A stretch of 55,253 nt of DNA from positions 1 to 55,253 of the forward strand of contig JAQVRQ010000006.1 of NCBI GenBank assembly GCA_028700975.1, written 5' to 3'. Position 1 is the stretch's first letter, and each line of letters starts with the position of its first letter. The stretch is from Bacteroidales bacterium. Lineage in GTDB: Bacteria; Bacteroidota; Bacteroidia; Bacteroidales; UBA932. The notes under the pieces were generated by a model. It was not told where the DNA came from, did not search any database, and was given only the letters and a program-made list of their open reading frames with translations. Positions 8,423 to 17,450 of this stretch are shown piece after piece. Made by a program: the position numbers and the translations under genes.

Positions 8423-10201
8423 TTACATTCTTTCCGGTAGCTCAATACCGAGTATTCCCATTCCTCTGGATAGAATATTTGCAATGGCAGCTATCAAAAC
8501 TAATCTTTGAGACCTTGTAGGAGCATCATTCTCTCTTAAAATTGAAACTTCGTGATAATAACGATTAAACTCTTTAGCAAGATCATAACAATAGTTTGCT
8601 ACTAATGCTGGAGAGTGTGCTTCACCTGCCTCTGAGATTTTATCTGGAAAATAATTAAGCATCTTAATTATCTCAACTTCAATTGGATTAATGGGCGCAT
8701 CAGTAAATTGAGAAATAATTTGTTGCTCATCTGCTTTTCTTAAAATGGATTTTATTCTAGCGTGTGTATATTGTATAAATGGACCCGTATTTCCATTGAA
8801 ATCAATTGATTCTTTTGGATCAAAGAGCATTGTCTTTTTAGGATCAACTTTAAGAATGAAATATTTTAATGCACCTAATCCAAGAATTTCGAAAAGTTTA
8901 AGCTGCTCATTTTCATCCATATTATCCAGCTTTCCAAGCTCTAAAGATGTCTCTTTTGCAGTAGTGACCATATTTTCAATTAAATCATCTGCGTCCACAA
9001 CAGTTCCCTCTCTGGATTTCATTTTTCCTTGAGGAAGTTCCACCATACCATAAGAGAGATGATATATAGATTCTGCCCAGTTAAAGCCGAGTTTCTTCAA
9101 AATAAGCTTTAGGACCTGGAAATGGTAATTCTGCTCATTACCAACAATATATATGTGTTCGTCTAAATTGAATTCTGAATACCTTTGATGTGCAGTACCT
9201 AGATCTTGAGTCATATAAACGGATGTTCCATCGGATCTTAATAGCAATTTTTCGTCCAATCCATCATTTGTTAGATCGCACCATACAGAGCCATTTTCTT
9301 TTTTTATAAAGACTCCTTTCTCAAGCCCTTTTTTAACTAATTCCTTCCCTAATAAGTAGGTGTTTGACTCAAAGTAAGTTTTATCAAAAGAGACACCTAG
9401 TCTTAAGTATGTCTGATCAAAACCGTCGTACACCCATCCATTCATTTTCTTCCACAATTCAACAACTTCTTTATCTCCTTTTTCCCATTTGACTAGCATC
9501 TCTTGGGCCTCTTTCATAATTTGGCTAGATCTCTCTGCTTCCTCTCTCTCCATACCAGATTCGACTAATGAGTCAATCTCCTTTTTAAGCATATTATTGA
9601 AAATGACGTAGTATTTTCCAACAAGATGATCACCCTTTAATCCTGAGCTATCCGGTGTCTCCCCATTTGATTCTTTTTTCCAAGCAAGCATTGACTTGCA
9701 AATATGGATTCCTCTGTCATTAACTAAGTTTACCTTTACAACCTCGTGACCATTACATTCAAGAAGCTTAGATACCGACCAACCTAACAGATTGTTTCTA
9801 ATGTGGCCTAAATGAAGTGGTTTATTTGTATTAGGTGATGAATACTCAACCATAAATCTTTTACCTGATTTAGGTAATACACCCCAGTTATCATCAGATG
9901 AGATTGTTTTTAGACACTCTCGCCAGTAATCGTCAGACACTGTTAAGTTGAGGAATCCTTTTACGACATTATATGAAGATATCTCTATAACATTATCAAA
10001 TAAGAACTTTCCAATTTCATCAGCCGTTTGCTCCGGTGATTTCTTTGAAATTTTCAATAATGGAAAGATTACAGCTGTTAGATCTCCCTCAAACTCTTTT
10101 CTTGTAGCCTGTAATTGAAGTGTCTCTGGTGAAACTGAAGTTCCATAAATTTTAAAAATTGCTTCAGAAAGTTTTTGAGTTATTAATAATTCTAGATTCA
10201 T
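8423..10201 (-). CDS. argS: arginyl-tRNA synthetase
   Basis: This class I aminoacyl-tRNA synthetase of 592 residues charges tRNA-Arg in the cytoplasm. The domain order is standard: an N-terminal additional domain (about 1-100), a catalytic Rossmann fold with the HIGH-type motif in KPLHLGHIRNN (near 130), the KMSKS-equivalent stretch KMKSREG, and an all-helical anticodon-binding DALR domain ending ILSRGMGILGIELPERM. Its start is 5 bases after the stop of the AGCS symporter gene and its stop is one base before ygiQ. The three form a tight operon likely driven by the promoter at 11588-11595. Confidence 0.97.
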   Translation of the reverse strand: MNLELLITQKLSEAIFKIYGTSVSPETLQLQATRKEFEGDLTAVIFPLLKISKKSPEQTADEIGKFLFDNVIEISSYNVVKGFLNLTVSDDYWRECLKTISSDDNWGVLPKSGKRFMVEYSSPNTNKPLHLGHIRNNLLGWSVSKLLECNGHEVVKVNLVNDRGIHICKSMLAWKKESNGETPDSSGLKGDHLVGKYYVIFNNMLKKEIDSLVESGMEREEAERSSQIMKEAQEMLVKWEKGDKEVVELWKKMNGWVYDGFDQTYLRLGVSFDKTYFESNTYLLGKELVKKGLEKGVFIKKENGSVWCDLTNDGLDEKLLLRSDGTSVYMTQDLGTAHQRYSEFNLDEHIYIVGNEQNYHFQVLKLILKKLGFNWAESIYHLSYGMVELPQGKMKSREGTVVDADDLIENMVTTAKETSLELGKLDNMDENEQLKLFEILGLGALKYFILKVDPKKTMLFDPKESIDFNGNTGPFIQYTHARIKSILRKADEQQIISQFTDAPINPIEVEIIKMLNYFPDKISEAGEAHSPALVANYCYDLAKEFNRYYHEVSILRENDAPTRSQRLVLIAAIANILSRGMGILGIELPERM

Positions 10202-10206
10202 TTCGT

Positions 10207-11565
10207 TTATTTTTGTTTGTTGAAATAAATTTTCATCTCCTTTTTTACTTTTGGAGACAATACAATTAAAGTAAACATCGTTGGAATCGCCATAAGTGCA
10301 TAAGCACTATCAATTACACCCACTACAACATCTAGAGAAATCATAGCACCAACTATAAGCATTCCAAGGAAAAAATAGTTATATAAATGAGCGTATTTGG
10401 CACCAAACAAGAAGTTTGTACACTTGACACCATAGTACGAATATGAGAACATTGTTGAAAAGGCAAATATAACAGCCATTCCAAGTAAAAGATAGTGTCC
10501 TACCCCTGGAATTGAAACCTGAAAGGAATTCATTGCCATTTGTATTCCTTGAAGTTGTGATACTTCATAATTACCATTGACAAGGATAGCAAGTGCTGTA
10601 AGAGTGCATACAAGTCCAGAATCAATTGATGGTCCAAGCATCGCAACAAGCCCTTCTCTTACAGGTTCGGTATTTTTAGATGCTCCGTGCATCATAGACG
10701 CTGTACCGACCCCTGCTTCATTAACAAATGCAGCTCTTCTAGCTCCAATTACAATTGCTGAACCAGCAAGGCCACCAAGCCCCGCTTTAAATTGAAATGC
10801 CTCTCTGAAAATTGAAGCAAAGACATCCGGGATGAGAGGTATGTGAGTGATTAAAATATAACCAACAAGTAAAAAGTATAAAGCAACCATAGCAGGCACC
10901 ATTCTAGAGGCAACTCTTGAAATTCTTTTTATACCGCCAAGCACAACAACTGCTACGATTAAAGTCATCCCTGTACCAATTGAAAATCTTAGAAGATGAG
11001 AGTTCTCAATTCCTATAGGAGTTGTAATTACAGTTGTTATTGCCTCTGTAAGTTGATTTGCCTGCATAAGGCATAGAGTACCAAAGAGACCAAATACAGA
11101 AAAAAATATTGCAAGGGGTTTCCACGACTTTCCCAACCCTTCTGTTATCATATACATTGGACCACCCTGTACTTCACCAGAGGAATCTTTCCCTTTATAC
11201 ATAATTGTAAGAGTACCCTCGAAAAATTTAGTTGCCATTCCAACAATTGCGCTAACCCACATCCAAAAAATCGTTCCAGGTCCACCCATTGTTAAGGCTA
11301 CAGCGACACCTGATATATTACCCATACCTACTGTTGAGGCAATTGCACTTGCTAAAGCCTCAAAAGAGCTAATCTGTCCAGGTGCATTATCCTCCTTTTT
11401 GCCTAATGATTTTATTGCTCTTCCAAAGTATCTGAATGGTACGAACCCAGAATAAGTCAGAAACCAAAATCCACCTCCAATAAGTAATAAAAAAAGGGGT
11501 AAACCCCAGAGCCAGTTGCCAAATGAGACAATAAACTCTCCAACCTCATTTAAGATTTGAGACAT
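10207..11565 (-). CDS. AGCS-family sodium/amino-acid symporter
   Basis: This inner-membrane carrier of 452 residues has about ten to eleven hydrophobic segments. Family landmarks include GGGFWFLTYSGFVPFRYF near the N-terminus, ASTVGMGNISGVAVALTMGGPG (about 72-93) and ARRAAFVNEAGVGTASMMHG, the conserved substrate and sodium region. Relatives import alanine or glycine with sodium, but the exact substrate here is uncertain. It begins with MSQILNEVGEF, 33 bases after the upstream antiporter gene, and a -7 element lies just in front. argS and ygiQ follow almost without gaps. Confidence 0.92.
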   Translation of the reverse strand: MSQILNEVGEFIVSFGNWLWGLPLFLLLIGGGFWFLTYSGFVPFRYFGRAIKSLGKKEDNAPGQISSFEALASAIASTVGMGNISGVAVALTMGGPGTIFWMWVSAIVGMATKFFEGTLTIMYKGKDSSGEVQGGPMYMITEGLGKSWKPLAIFFSVFGLFGTLCLMQANQLTEAITTVITTPIGIENSHLLRFSIGTGMTLIVAVVVLGGIKRISRVASRMVPAMVALYFLLVGYILITHIPLIPDVFASIFREAFQFKAGLGGLAGSAIVIGARRAAFVNEAGVGTASMMHGASKNTEPVREGLVAMLGPSIDSGLVCTLTALAILVNGNYEVSQLQGIQMAMNSFQVSIPGVGHYLLLGMAVIFAFSTMFSYSYYGVKCTNFLFGAKYAHLYNYFFLGMLIVGAMISLDVVVGVIDSAYALMAIPTMFTLIVLSPKVKKEMKIYFNKQK

Positions 11566-11587
11566 AAGAACGATTTTTAGATTTATG

Positions 11588-11595
11588 CAAAGATA
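11588..11595 (-). promoter_or_regulatory. -7 element for the AGCS symporter-argS-ygiQ operon
   Basis: On the minus strand this reads TATCTTTG, an exact match to the Bacteroidota -7 consensus TAnnTTTG. It would start transcription about 15 bases ahead of the ATG at 11565. I found no clear -33 TTTG at the right distance. Confidence 0.55.
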
Positions 11596-11598
11596 ATA

Positions 11599-12828
11599 TT
11601 AAGAATTCAATGATTTTTCTACATCTTGGCTCAAAGATAATTTTCTTGCAGCCATACTTACTGATGTTCCCTGAAGTAACAGAGATACAATCGTTACAAA
11701 GAAGACAATATCAAACATTAGTTGACCATTTTTGATGCCGGCAATTAATGGATAGGTCGCAAATACAATTGGAACTGCTCCTCTTAATCCAATCCAGGCA
11801 ATAAAATGTTTTGCCTTTACTGATAAATTTCTGAACGGAGAGAGTGTAATAAATACAGCAAAAGGTCTTGAAATAAAAGTAAGCGAAATTGCAATTAAAA
11901 TACCCGGAATCGCAATAGTAAGCAACTCATTTGGATTAACAAAAAGACCCAAAGTAAGGAATAGCACCAATTGACTCAACCAGGCAACACTATCAAAAAA
12001 AGTATAAGCTGTTGGATCACATTGAATTTTGTTGTTGCCTATGACAAGTCCGGCGATATAAACTGCAAGAAAACCATTTCCACCAATAAGACCTGTTGCA
12101 GATTGAGTAAAAAATAGGGAGGCGAGTAAAAGAATGTGATATAATGATTTATTATCAGTATTCAATCTTTTTATAAAAAAGAGTGTTAGTTTGGCAAATC
12201 CATATCCACACAAGGCTCCCACAGAGAATTGAATAAGAAATGAAGTTATAAATGAAGATGCTGTAGAATTGCCTGTTATAACCATCTTTAGAAATATCAG
12301 CATTAACATATATGCCATTGGATCATTACTTCCACTTTCCAACTCTAGCAAAGGTTTAAGAGTTTGTTTTAGAACAATGCCTTTCGATCTTAAAATTGAG
12401 AAAACTGAAGCAGAATCTGTAGAAGACATAACTGATGCAAGAAGCATAGATTCAGCAATTGAAAGGCCAGGGAATCCAGTTAGTAGAGAGGTTATTAAGT
12501 AAATTAGCATCCCTGTAAAAAGAGTTGTGAGCAGAACCCCTAATGTTGACATTAATATACCGGGTGCAAGTACTGGCCTAATATCCTTAAACTTAGTGTC
12601 TAGTCCTCCAGAAAAAAGAATCACACTAAGGGCAACATTACCAATGAATTGAGCGATATAAGGACTGTCAAACTTAATTCCTATACCATCACTGCCAAAA
12701 ATCATCCCTACTGCTAAAAAAAGCAACAGCAGAGGAACACCAAATTTATATGCTGCTTTGCCAGCTAAAACGCTAACAAATATTAATACCGACCCAATTA
12801 ATAATATATTTTCAGCTGTTAATTGCAT
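11599..12828 (-). CDS. CPA1-type potassium (or sodium)/proton antiporter, CvrA/NhaP2-like, short form
   Basis: The protein (409 residues from MQLTAENILLIG) resembles the K+/H+ antiporter group CvrA/NhaP2. It has about twelve membrane segments, FGVPLLLLFLAVGMIFGSDGIG near the N-terminus, the ion-binding region SVMSSTDSASVFSILR, and WIGLRGAVPIVFATYP late in the core. Typical relatives of roughly 490 residues end with a cytoplasmic TrkA-C domain, whereas this one stops soon after the last helix. The frame is open up to 12882, but the extra 18 codons coincide with the terminator hairpin of the upstream peptidase gene, so I reject that longer start. Confidence 0.86.
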   Translation of the reverse strand: MQLTAENILLIGSVLIFVSVLAGKAAYKFGVPLLLLFLAVGMIFGSDGIGIKFDSPYIAQFIGNVALSVILFSGGLDTKFKDIRPVLAPGILMSTLGVLLTTLFTGMLIYLITSLLTGFPGLSIAESMLLASVMSSTDSASVFSILRSKGIVLKQTLKPLLELESGSNDPMAYMLMLIFLKMVITGNSTASSFITSFLIQFSVGALCGYGFAKLTLFFIKRLNTDNKSLYHILLLASLFFTQSATGLIGGNGFLAVYIAGLVIGNNKIQCDPTAYTFFDSVAWLSQLVLFLTLGLFVNPNELLTIAIPGILIAISLTFISRPFAVFITLSPFRNLSVKAKHFIAWIGLRGAVPIVFATYPLIAGIKNGQLMFDIVFFVTIVSLLLQGTSVSMAARKLSLSQDVEKSLNS

Positions 12829-12846
12829 ATATGCAAATATAATAAA

Positions 12847-12879
12847 AAAGAGACCGGCTTTTATTAAGCCGATCTCTTT
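12847..12879 (-). terminator. intrinsic terminator of the M3 peptidase gene
   Basis: Two 14-base arms (12847-12860 and 12866-12879) pair with one mismatch around a 5-base loop and are followed on the minus strand by a T-rich run. The hairpin lies 17 bases beyond the peptidase stop and occupies the only possible N-terminal extension of the antiporter gene, which fixes that gene's start at 12828. Confidence 0.82.
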
Positions 12880-12895
12880 CATTTATTAAGAGTGA

Positions 12896-14998
12896 CTATT
12901 TAAGTCCTCTATTCTTTAATAGTGGTTCAATTCCAGGTTCTTTTCCTCTGAAATTAACGTATAACTTCATAGCATCATCCTGACCAGCTCTGGCAAGTAC
13001 CTCTTTACGGAACTTTTGAGCCACTTCTTTGTTGAATATATCTCCTGTCTCAACAAATGCCTGATAAGCGTCGCTGTCAAGAACTTCAGCCCAGATATAA
13101 GAGTAATAACCAGCGGTATATCCACCACCAAAAGTATGACTAAAATATGTACTTCTATATCTTGGCGGAATTTGATTAATCAAACCTCTATCAGATAGAA
13201 CTTTTGCTTCAAACGCAGTAACATCCAAATCTGCAGGAATCTCTTTCAAAACGTGAAAGTCCATATCCAACAAAGATGCAGCTAGATATTCTGTTGTAGC
13301 AAATCCTTGACCATATTTTCCTGAATTAACTATCTTATCAACAAGCTCTTGAGGTATAACCTCTCCTGTTTGATAATGTTTGGCATACTCTTTAAGTAAC
13401 TGTGGTTCAAAAGTCCAATGTTCCATTATTTGAGATGGTAGTTCAACAAAATCTCTAGTCATACCACCTACACCATAATAATGTACATCTTTGAGAAGAC
13501 TGGCAAGTGCGTGGCCAAATTCGTGAAAGAAAGTACCTACTTCATCAGTACTTAACAATGCTGGCTCATCGCCATTAGGTCTTGTAAAGTTGCCTACTAT
13601 TAAAACTAATGGTGCAACCCTCTCCCCATTTCTGTATGTTTGTGAACGGAATCCGCTACACCAAGCACCACCCCTCTTTTCTCCAGGGCGTGCAAACATA
13701 TCCATATAAATGATTCCAAGATGTGATCCATCTTCATCTTTACATTCAAAAACAGTGGATTCAGAATGTGGCATTGGGACATTATCAAGCTGAGTGAATG
13801 TTATGCCATAAAGTTGTTTTGAAAGATAGAAAATGCCATCTCTAACGTTTTCCATTTTAAAATATGGTCTAAGTTGAGCATCACTGAGATCAAATTTCTT
13901 AGCCATAGCTTTTTCAAAATAGTATCTCCAGTCTGCAGCCTCAAGATCTCCTTTAAGACCATCTGCTTTTGCAATTGCTTTCATATCAGCTAGTTCTCTT
14001 TTTGCTGATGCAAGAGCAGGAGTCCACAATTTATTAAGAAGATTATAAACATTCTCTTCTGTTTTCGCCATTCTAGTCTCAAGCTGATATTGAGCAAAAT
14101 TTTCAAAGCCCAACAACTTTGCTCTCTGAAGTCTAAGGTCAACTAATCTCTTAATGACCTCTTTATTATCAAACTCGTTATTGTTATTACATCTGTTCAG
14201 ATATGCATTTAAAATCTCTCTCCTTAGTTCTCTGTTATCTGCCTGCTGAAGAAATGGAATAATGCTTGGGTTATCCAAACCAAACACCCATTTTCCTGCT
14301 GTTGCAGAATCCTTTTCTCCCCTTGCCAGAGCAGAAGTTTTCAAAGCTTCGGAAAGTCCAGAAAGATCTGATTCACTATCAATAACCAACTTATAGGAGC
14401 CAGTTTCTGAAAGTAAGTTCTGACCAAACTTTAACTGAAGTGCAGAAATTTCTTGATTGATTTCCTTTAGTGCCTCTTTTTTGTCTTCAGGAAGATCTGC
14501 ACCACTTCTCACAAAACCTTTGAACATCTCCTCAAGAAGTCTCATTTGCTCTAGATCAAGACCTAAAGAGTCTTTTTGAGTATAAACTGTTTTAACTCTT
14601 TCAAATAGGCCCTGATTCAGACTAATCTCATTGAAATGTTTGCTTCTAAGTGGTGATAATTCCTTCTCCAAAGCAATAACATCAGCATTTGAATTAGTTC
14701 CACTAATGTGCGAAAAAACCGGTGAAATTTTATCGAGAAGAGCTCCAGCGTTGTCATAAGCAACAATTGTATTTTCAAAAGTAGGCTCTTCTGTGTTGTT
14801 AACAATAGCATCAATTTCAGCCTTATGTTGATCCATAGCCTCAACAAAAGCTGGCATAAAATGCTCAATTTTAATTTCTTCAAATGGTGGAATTCCAAAG
14901 GGAGTATTCCACTCTTCCAGCAAAGGATTTGATCCTTTTTGACTGCAAGATGTAAAAAGTGCACCTGCTGCAATCATTACGAAAAGTAGTTTCTTCAT
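12896..14998 (-). CDS. dcp: M3-family peptidyl-dipeptidase (Dcp-like), lipoprotein
   Basis: This zinc metallopeptidase of 700 residues removes dipeptides from peptide C-termini. The zinc motif HEFGH has ligands His492 and His496 with catalytic Glu493. Other M3/Dcp landmarks are WNTPFGIPPFEEIK at the mature N-terminus and the C-terminal region SHTFGGGYTAGYYSYIWAE. The N-terminus MKKLLFVMIAAGALFTSCSQ is a lipoprotein signal with the lipidation Cys at 18, so the enzyme is probably anchored in the periplasm or outer membrane and degrades peptides there. It starts 27 bases after rpoD ends, so read-through from rpoD is likely. A terminator follows. Confidence 0.94.
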   Translation of the reverse strand: MKKLLFVMIAAGALFTSCSQKGSNPLLEEWNTPFGIPPFEEIKIEHFMPAFVEAMDQHKAEIDAIVNNTEEPTFENTIVAYDNAGALLDKISPVFSHISGTNSNADVIALEKELSPLRSKHFNEISLNQGLFERVKTVYTQKDSLGLDLEQMRLLEEMFKGFVRSGADLPEDKKEALKEINQEISALQLKFGQNLLSETGSYKLVIDSESDLSGLSEALKTSALARGEKDSATAGKWVFGLDNPSIIPFLQQADNRELRREILNAYLNRCNNNNEFDNKEVIKRLVDLRLQRAKLLGFENFAQYQLETRMAKTEENVYNLLNKLWTPALASAKRELADMKAIAKADGLKGDLEAADWRYYFEKAMAKKFDLSDAQLRPYFKMENVRDGIFYLSKQLYGITFTQLDNVPMPHSESTVFECKDEDGSHLGIIYMDMFARPGEKRGGAWCSGFRSQTYRNGERVAPLVLIVGNFTRPNGDEPALLSTDEVGTFFHEFGHALASLLKDVHYYGVGGMTRDFVELPSQIMEHWTFEPQLLKEYAKHYQTGEVIPQELVDKIVNSGKYGQGFATTEYLAASLLDMDFHVLKEIPADLDVTAFEAKVLSDRGLINQIPPRYRSTYFSHTFGGGYTAGYYSYIWAEVLDSDAYQAFVETGDIFNKEVAQKFRKEVLARAGQDDAMKLYVNFRGKEPGIEPLLKNRGLK

Positions 14999-15025
14999 TT
15001 AAATTAAGTTTATGGTTATTGATAT

Positions 15026-15886
15026 TTAGCCCAAGTATGATTTAAGTAACTTGCTTCTCGCACTATGCCTAAGCCTTCTAATGGCCTTCTCTTTAATCTG
15101 TCTCACTCTCTCTCTCGTAAGACCAAAATGCTCGCCTATCTCTTCTAATGTCATTTCAGTTGTTCCTATGCCAAAGAAATATTTAACAATATCTCTTTCC
15201 CTTTCTGTAAGAGTAGAAAGAGCTCTCTCTATCTCCTTGTTTAGTGATTCATTTAGCAATCCTCTATCTGCATTTGGCGAATCAGTATTAGGCAGGACAT
15301 CTAACAAATTGTTGTCCTCTCCATCAACAAAGGGAGCATCAACAGAAACATGCCTCCCTGAAACCCTTAGTGTATCTGCAATTTTTTCTCTTGGGATATC
15401 CAAAATAACTGCCAACTCTTCTGGTGAAGGAAGTCTTTCATTCTCTTGCTCAAACTTTGATAATGCTTTGTTGATTTTATTCAGAGAGCCTACTTGGTTC
15501 AGAGGAAGTCTAACAATTCTTGATTGTTCGGCAAGAGCCTGAAGAATTGATTGTCTAATCCACCAAACGGCATAGGAGATGAATTTAAAACCCCTCGTTT
15601 CATCAAATTTCTCCGCAGCCTTAATAAGACCAAGGTTGCCTTCATTAATTAGGTCTGGAAGACTAAGGCCTTGATTCTGATATTGTTTCGCAACAGATAC
15701 TACAAAACGAAGATTGGCCCTGGTAAGTTTTTCCAAGGCCTCTTGATCTCCTTTTCGTATTCTTTGTGCTAATTCTACTTCGTCCTCAACAGTTATAAGT
15801 TCCTCTCTTCCTATCTCTTGTAAATACTTATCTAAAGAGGCACTCTCTCTGTTTGTAATTGATTTTGTAATCTTAAGTTGTCTCAT
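15026..15886 (-). CDS. rpoD: primary sigma factor RpoD/SigA
   Basis: This is the housekeeping sigma factor that directs RNA polymerase to -7/-33 promoters. At 286 residues it is the short Bacteroidota form: region 1.2 begins almost at once ([15 protein letters not shown]), with no region 1.1. Region 2 contains [20 protein letters not shown] and the -10-binding segment [15 protein letters not shown]. Region 3 covers the middle, and region 4 contains the helix-turn-helix [20 protein letters not shown]. The C-terminus ends [14 protein letters not shown] clear promoter precedes it, and the M3 peptidase gene follows closely. Confidence 0.97.
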   Translation of the reverse strand: MRQLKITKSITNRESASLDKYLQEIGREELITVEDEVELAQRIRKGDQEALEKLTRANLRFVVSVAKQYQNQGLSLPDLINEGNLGLIKAAEKFDETRGFKFISYAVWWIRQSILQALAEQSRIVRLPLNQVGSLNKINKALSKFEQENERLPSPEELAVILDIPREKIADTLRVSGRHVSVDAPFVDGEDNNLLDVLPNTDSPNADRGLLNESLNKEIERALSTLTERERDIVKYFFGIGTTEMTLEEIGEHFGLTRERVRQIKEKAIRRLRHSARSKLLKSYLG

Positions 15887-15903
15887 GTATACATATTATC
15901 TTG

Positions 15904-15935
15904 CAAAGCTATAAAAATTTGAGAATAGCAGCAAA
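15904..15935 (-). promoter_or_regulatory. rpoD promoter (-33/-7)
   Basis: On the minus strand TTTG (15932-15935) is followed after 20 bases by TAGCTTTG (15904-15911), matching the Bacteroidota -33 and -7 elements with ideal spacing. The predicted leader is only about 10 bases. The -33 box abuts the htrA stop codon. Confidence 0.75.
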
Positions 15936-15937
15936 AA

Positions 15938-17368
15938 TTAAAGTCCCATTCCGTAATAAACTACAGATCCGTCTGGATATACTCCTTCAATTAATAGTGA
16001 TCTTCTGCTTCTCTGAACAATCATCTCAATATCTGAAGGCTTAGAAACTGGTGTTTGATTTACGTATGTAATGATAAACCCTTTTTTAATTCCTATACTT
16101 TTAAATTTACCATCTAAAATCGATACAACCTCTACTCCATTTTTTAAGGACAATTTTGCCAAATTCTCAGGCTTAGCCTCTTTTAATTCAGCTCCAAATA
16201 GTTTTACCAAACCATTTTTTGTATTGGCAATAACTCCATCTTCACCCGATTTGCTTTGTAAAACAACTGAAGCTTTAATTTGTTTTCCATCCCTTAATAA
16301 TGATAACTCTATCTTATCCTTAGGCCTGTATTTACTAATTTGTTCTTGTACAGATGGACCCGAATTTACCTGAACTCCATTTATAGATATAAGAACATCA
16401 CCCTCTTTAACACCAGCCCTATCTGCTGCTCCATCTCTGGCGACCTCTGCAATATATACTCCTGTAGTAGATTGCAAGCCTCTCTCTTTTGCTAATTCAC
16501 CATCGATATCCAGCATTGATATTCCAAGTAAAGCTCTTTGAACAGTTCCAAAATCAATTAAGTCTTCAACAACTTTTTTTGCAATTGAAGATGGGACAGC
16601 AAATGAGTAGCCAGTATATGAACCAGTTCTTGAAGCTATAGCAGTATTTATACCCACTAAATTGCCTTTTGTATTAACCAAAGCTCCGCCACTGTTACCT
16701 GGATTAACTGCCGCGTCTGTCTGTATAAATGATTCAATCTTAAAATCCTCGCTCATACTAGGCATACTTCTAGCTTTTGCGCTCACTATACCAGCTGTTA
16801 TTGTAGATCTTAAATTATACGGATTACCGATAGCAAGCACCCATTCTCCCAACCTGAGGGAGTCAGAATCTCCAAATGTTAGGTATGGAAGATTATCTGA
16901 TTCAATTTTAAGCAGAGCAATATCTGTCACGGGATCATTTCCAATAAGTTTAGCATTATATGACTTATTATTTTCCATAGTTACCAAAATATCATCAGCT
17001 CCTTCAATAACGTGATTATTGGTAATAATAAATCCATCCGAAGTAATTATCACCCCTGAGCCAGAATTGACTTGGTTTTTTGGAGTCATTCCCGGGTTAC
17101 TATAACCAAAAAAGAAGTCATATATTGTGAATGGTTGTTCTACACCCCTCTTAGTTACCTTTACGTGTACAACTGCCTTAACAGCAGTTTCAGCAGCAAA
17201 AGTAAAATCAGGATATAATTGGTCAGACAACGTAACATTGTGAATTGGTAATGAGGTGAGTTTGTCTGACTTAACTCCTTTTTCTTTGTCTGTTAGTTTA
17301 ACAACTGCAAATGCTGTAAATCCGCTTACAAGTGCTGTAGCCAATAAATAAACAAATACTTTTTTCAT
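15938..17368 (-). CDS. degQ: HtrA/DegQ-type periplasmic serine protease with two PDZ domains
   Basis: This envelope quality-control protease of 476 residues is anchored or secreted by an N-terminal hydrophobic segment (about 1-24). The trypsin-like domain has the catalytic triad His119 (TNNHVIEG), Asp149 (DPVTDIALLK) and Ser226 (NPGNSGGAL). Two PDZ domains follow. The first, around residues 270-360, contains DRAGVKEGDVLISINGVQV. The second, around 380-470, is more diverged. The family degrades or refolds misfolded envelope proteins as oligomers. It is divergent from dnaN across an 82-base gap, and rpoD lies immediately downstream with its own promoter. Confidence 0.95.
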   Translation of the reverse strand: MKKVFVYLLATALVSGFTAFAVVKLTDKEKGVKSDKLTSLPIHNVTLSDQLYPDFTFAAETAVKAVVHVKVTKRGVEQPFTIYDFFFGYSNPGMTPKNQVNSGSGVIITSDGFIITNNHVIEGADDILVTMENNKSYNAKLIGNDPVTDIALLKIESDNLPYLTFGDSDSLRLGEWVLAIGNPYNLRSTITAGIVSAKARSMPSMSEDFKIESFIQTDAAVNPGNSGGALVNTKGNLVGINTAIASRTGSYTGYSFAVPSSIAKKVVEDLIDFGTVQRALLGISMLDIDGELAKERGLQSTTGVYIAEVARDGAADRAGVKEGDVLISINGVQVNSGPSVQEQISKYRPKDKIELSLLRDGKQIKASVVLQSKSGEDGVIANTKNGLVKLFGAELKEAKPENLAKLSLKNGVEVVSILDGKFKSIGIKKGFIITYVNQTPVSKPSDIEMIVQRSRRSLLIEGVYPDGSVVYYGMGL

Positions 17369-17425
17369 ACAATTCTGTTTTTTAAAAGCACTAAAATCAA
17401 ATTATATGCCATAACTATTTTTTAT

Positions 17426-17433
17426 TATCTTTG
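17426..17433 (+). promoter_or_regulatory. -7 element for dnaN
   Basis: TATCTTTG matches TAnnTTTG and ends 17 bases before the dnaN ATG. No clear -33 box was found. Confidence 0.6.
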
Positions 17434-17450
17434 TTCAAAATTGAAAACAT

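Noticed and set aside
12829-12882. 18-residue N-terminal extension of the antiporter
   Set aside because: These bases are the terminator hairpin of the upstream peptidase gene, and the family's usual N-terminus starts at the next Met.
17369-17450. A promoter for htrA in the divergent gap with dnaN
   Set aside because: The closest minus-strand match has only one base between TA and TTTG, so it does not fit TAnnTTTG.
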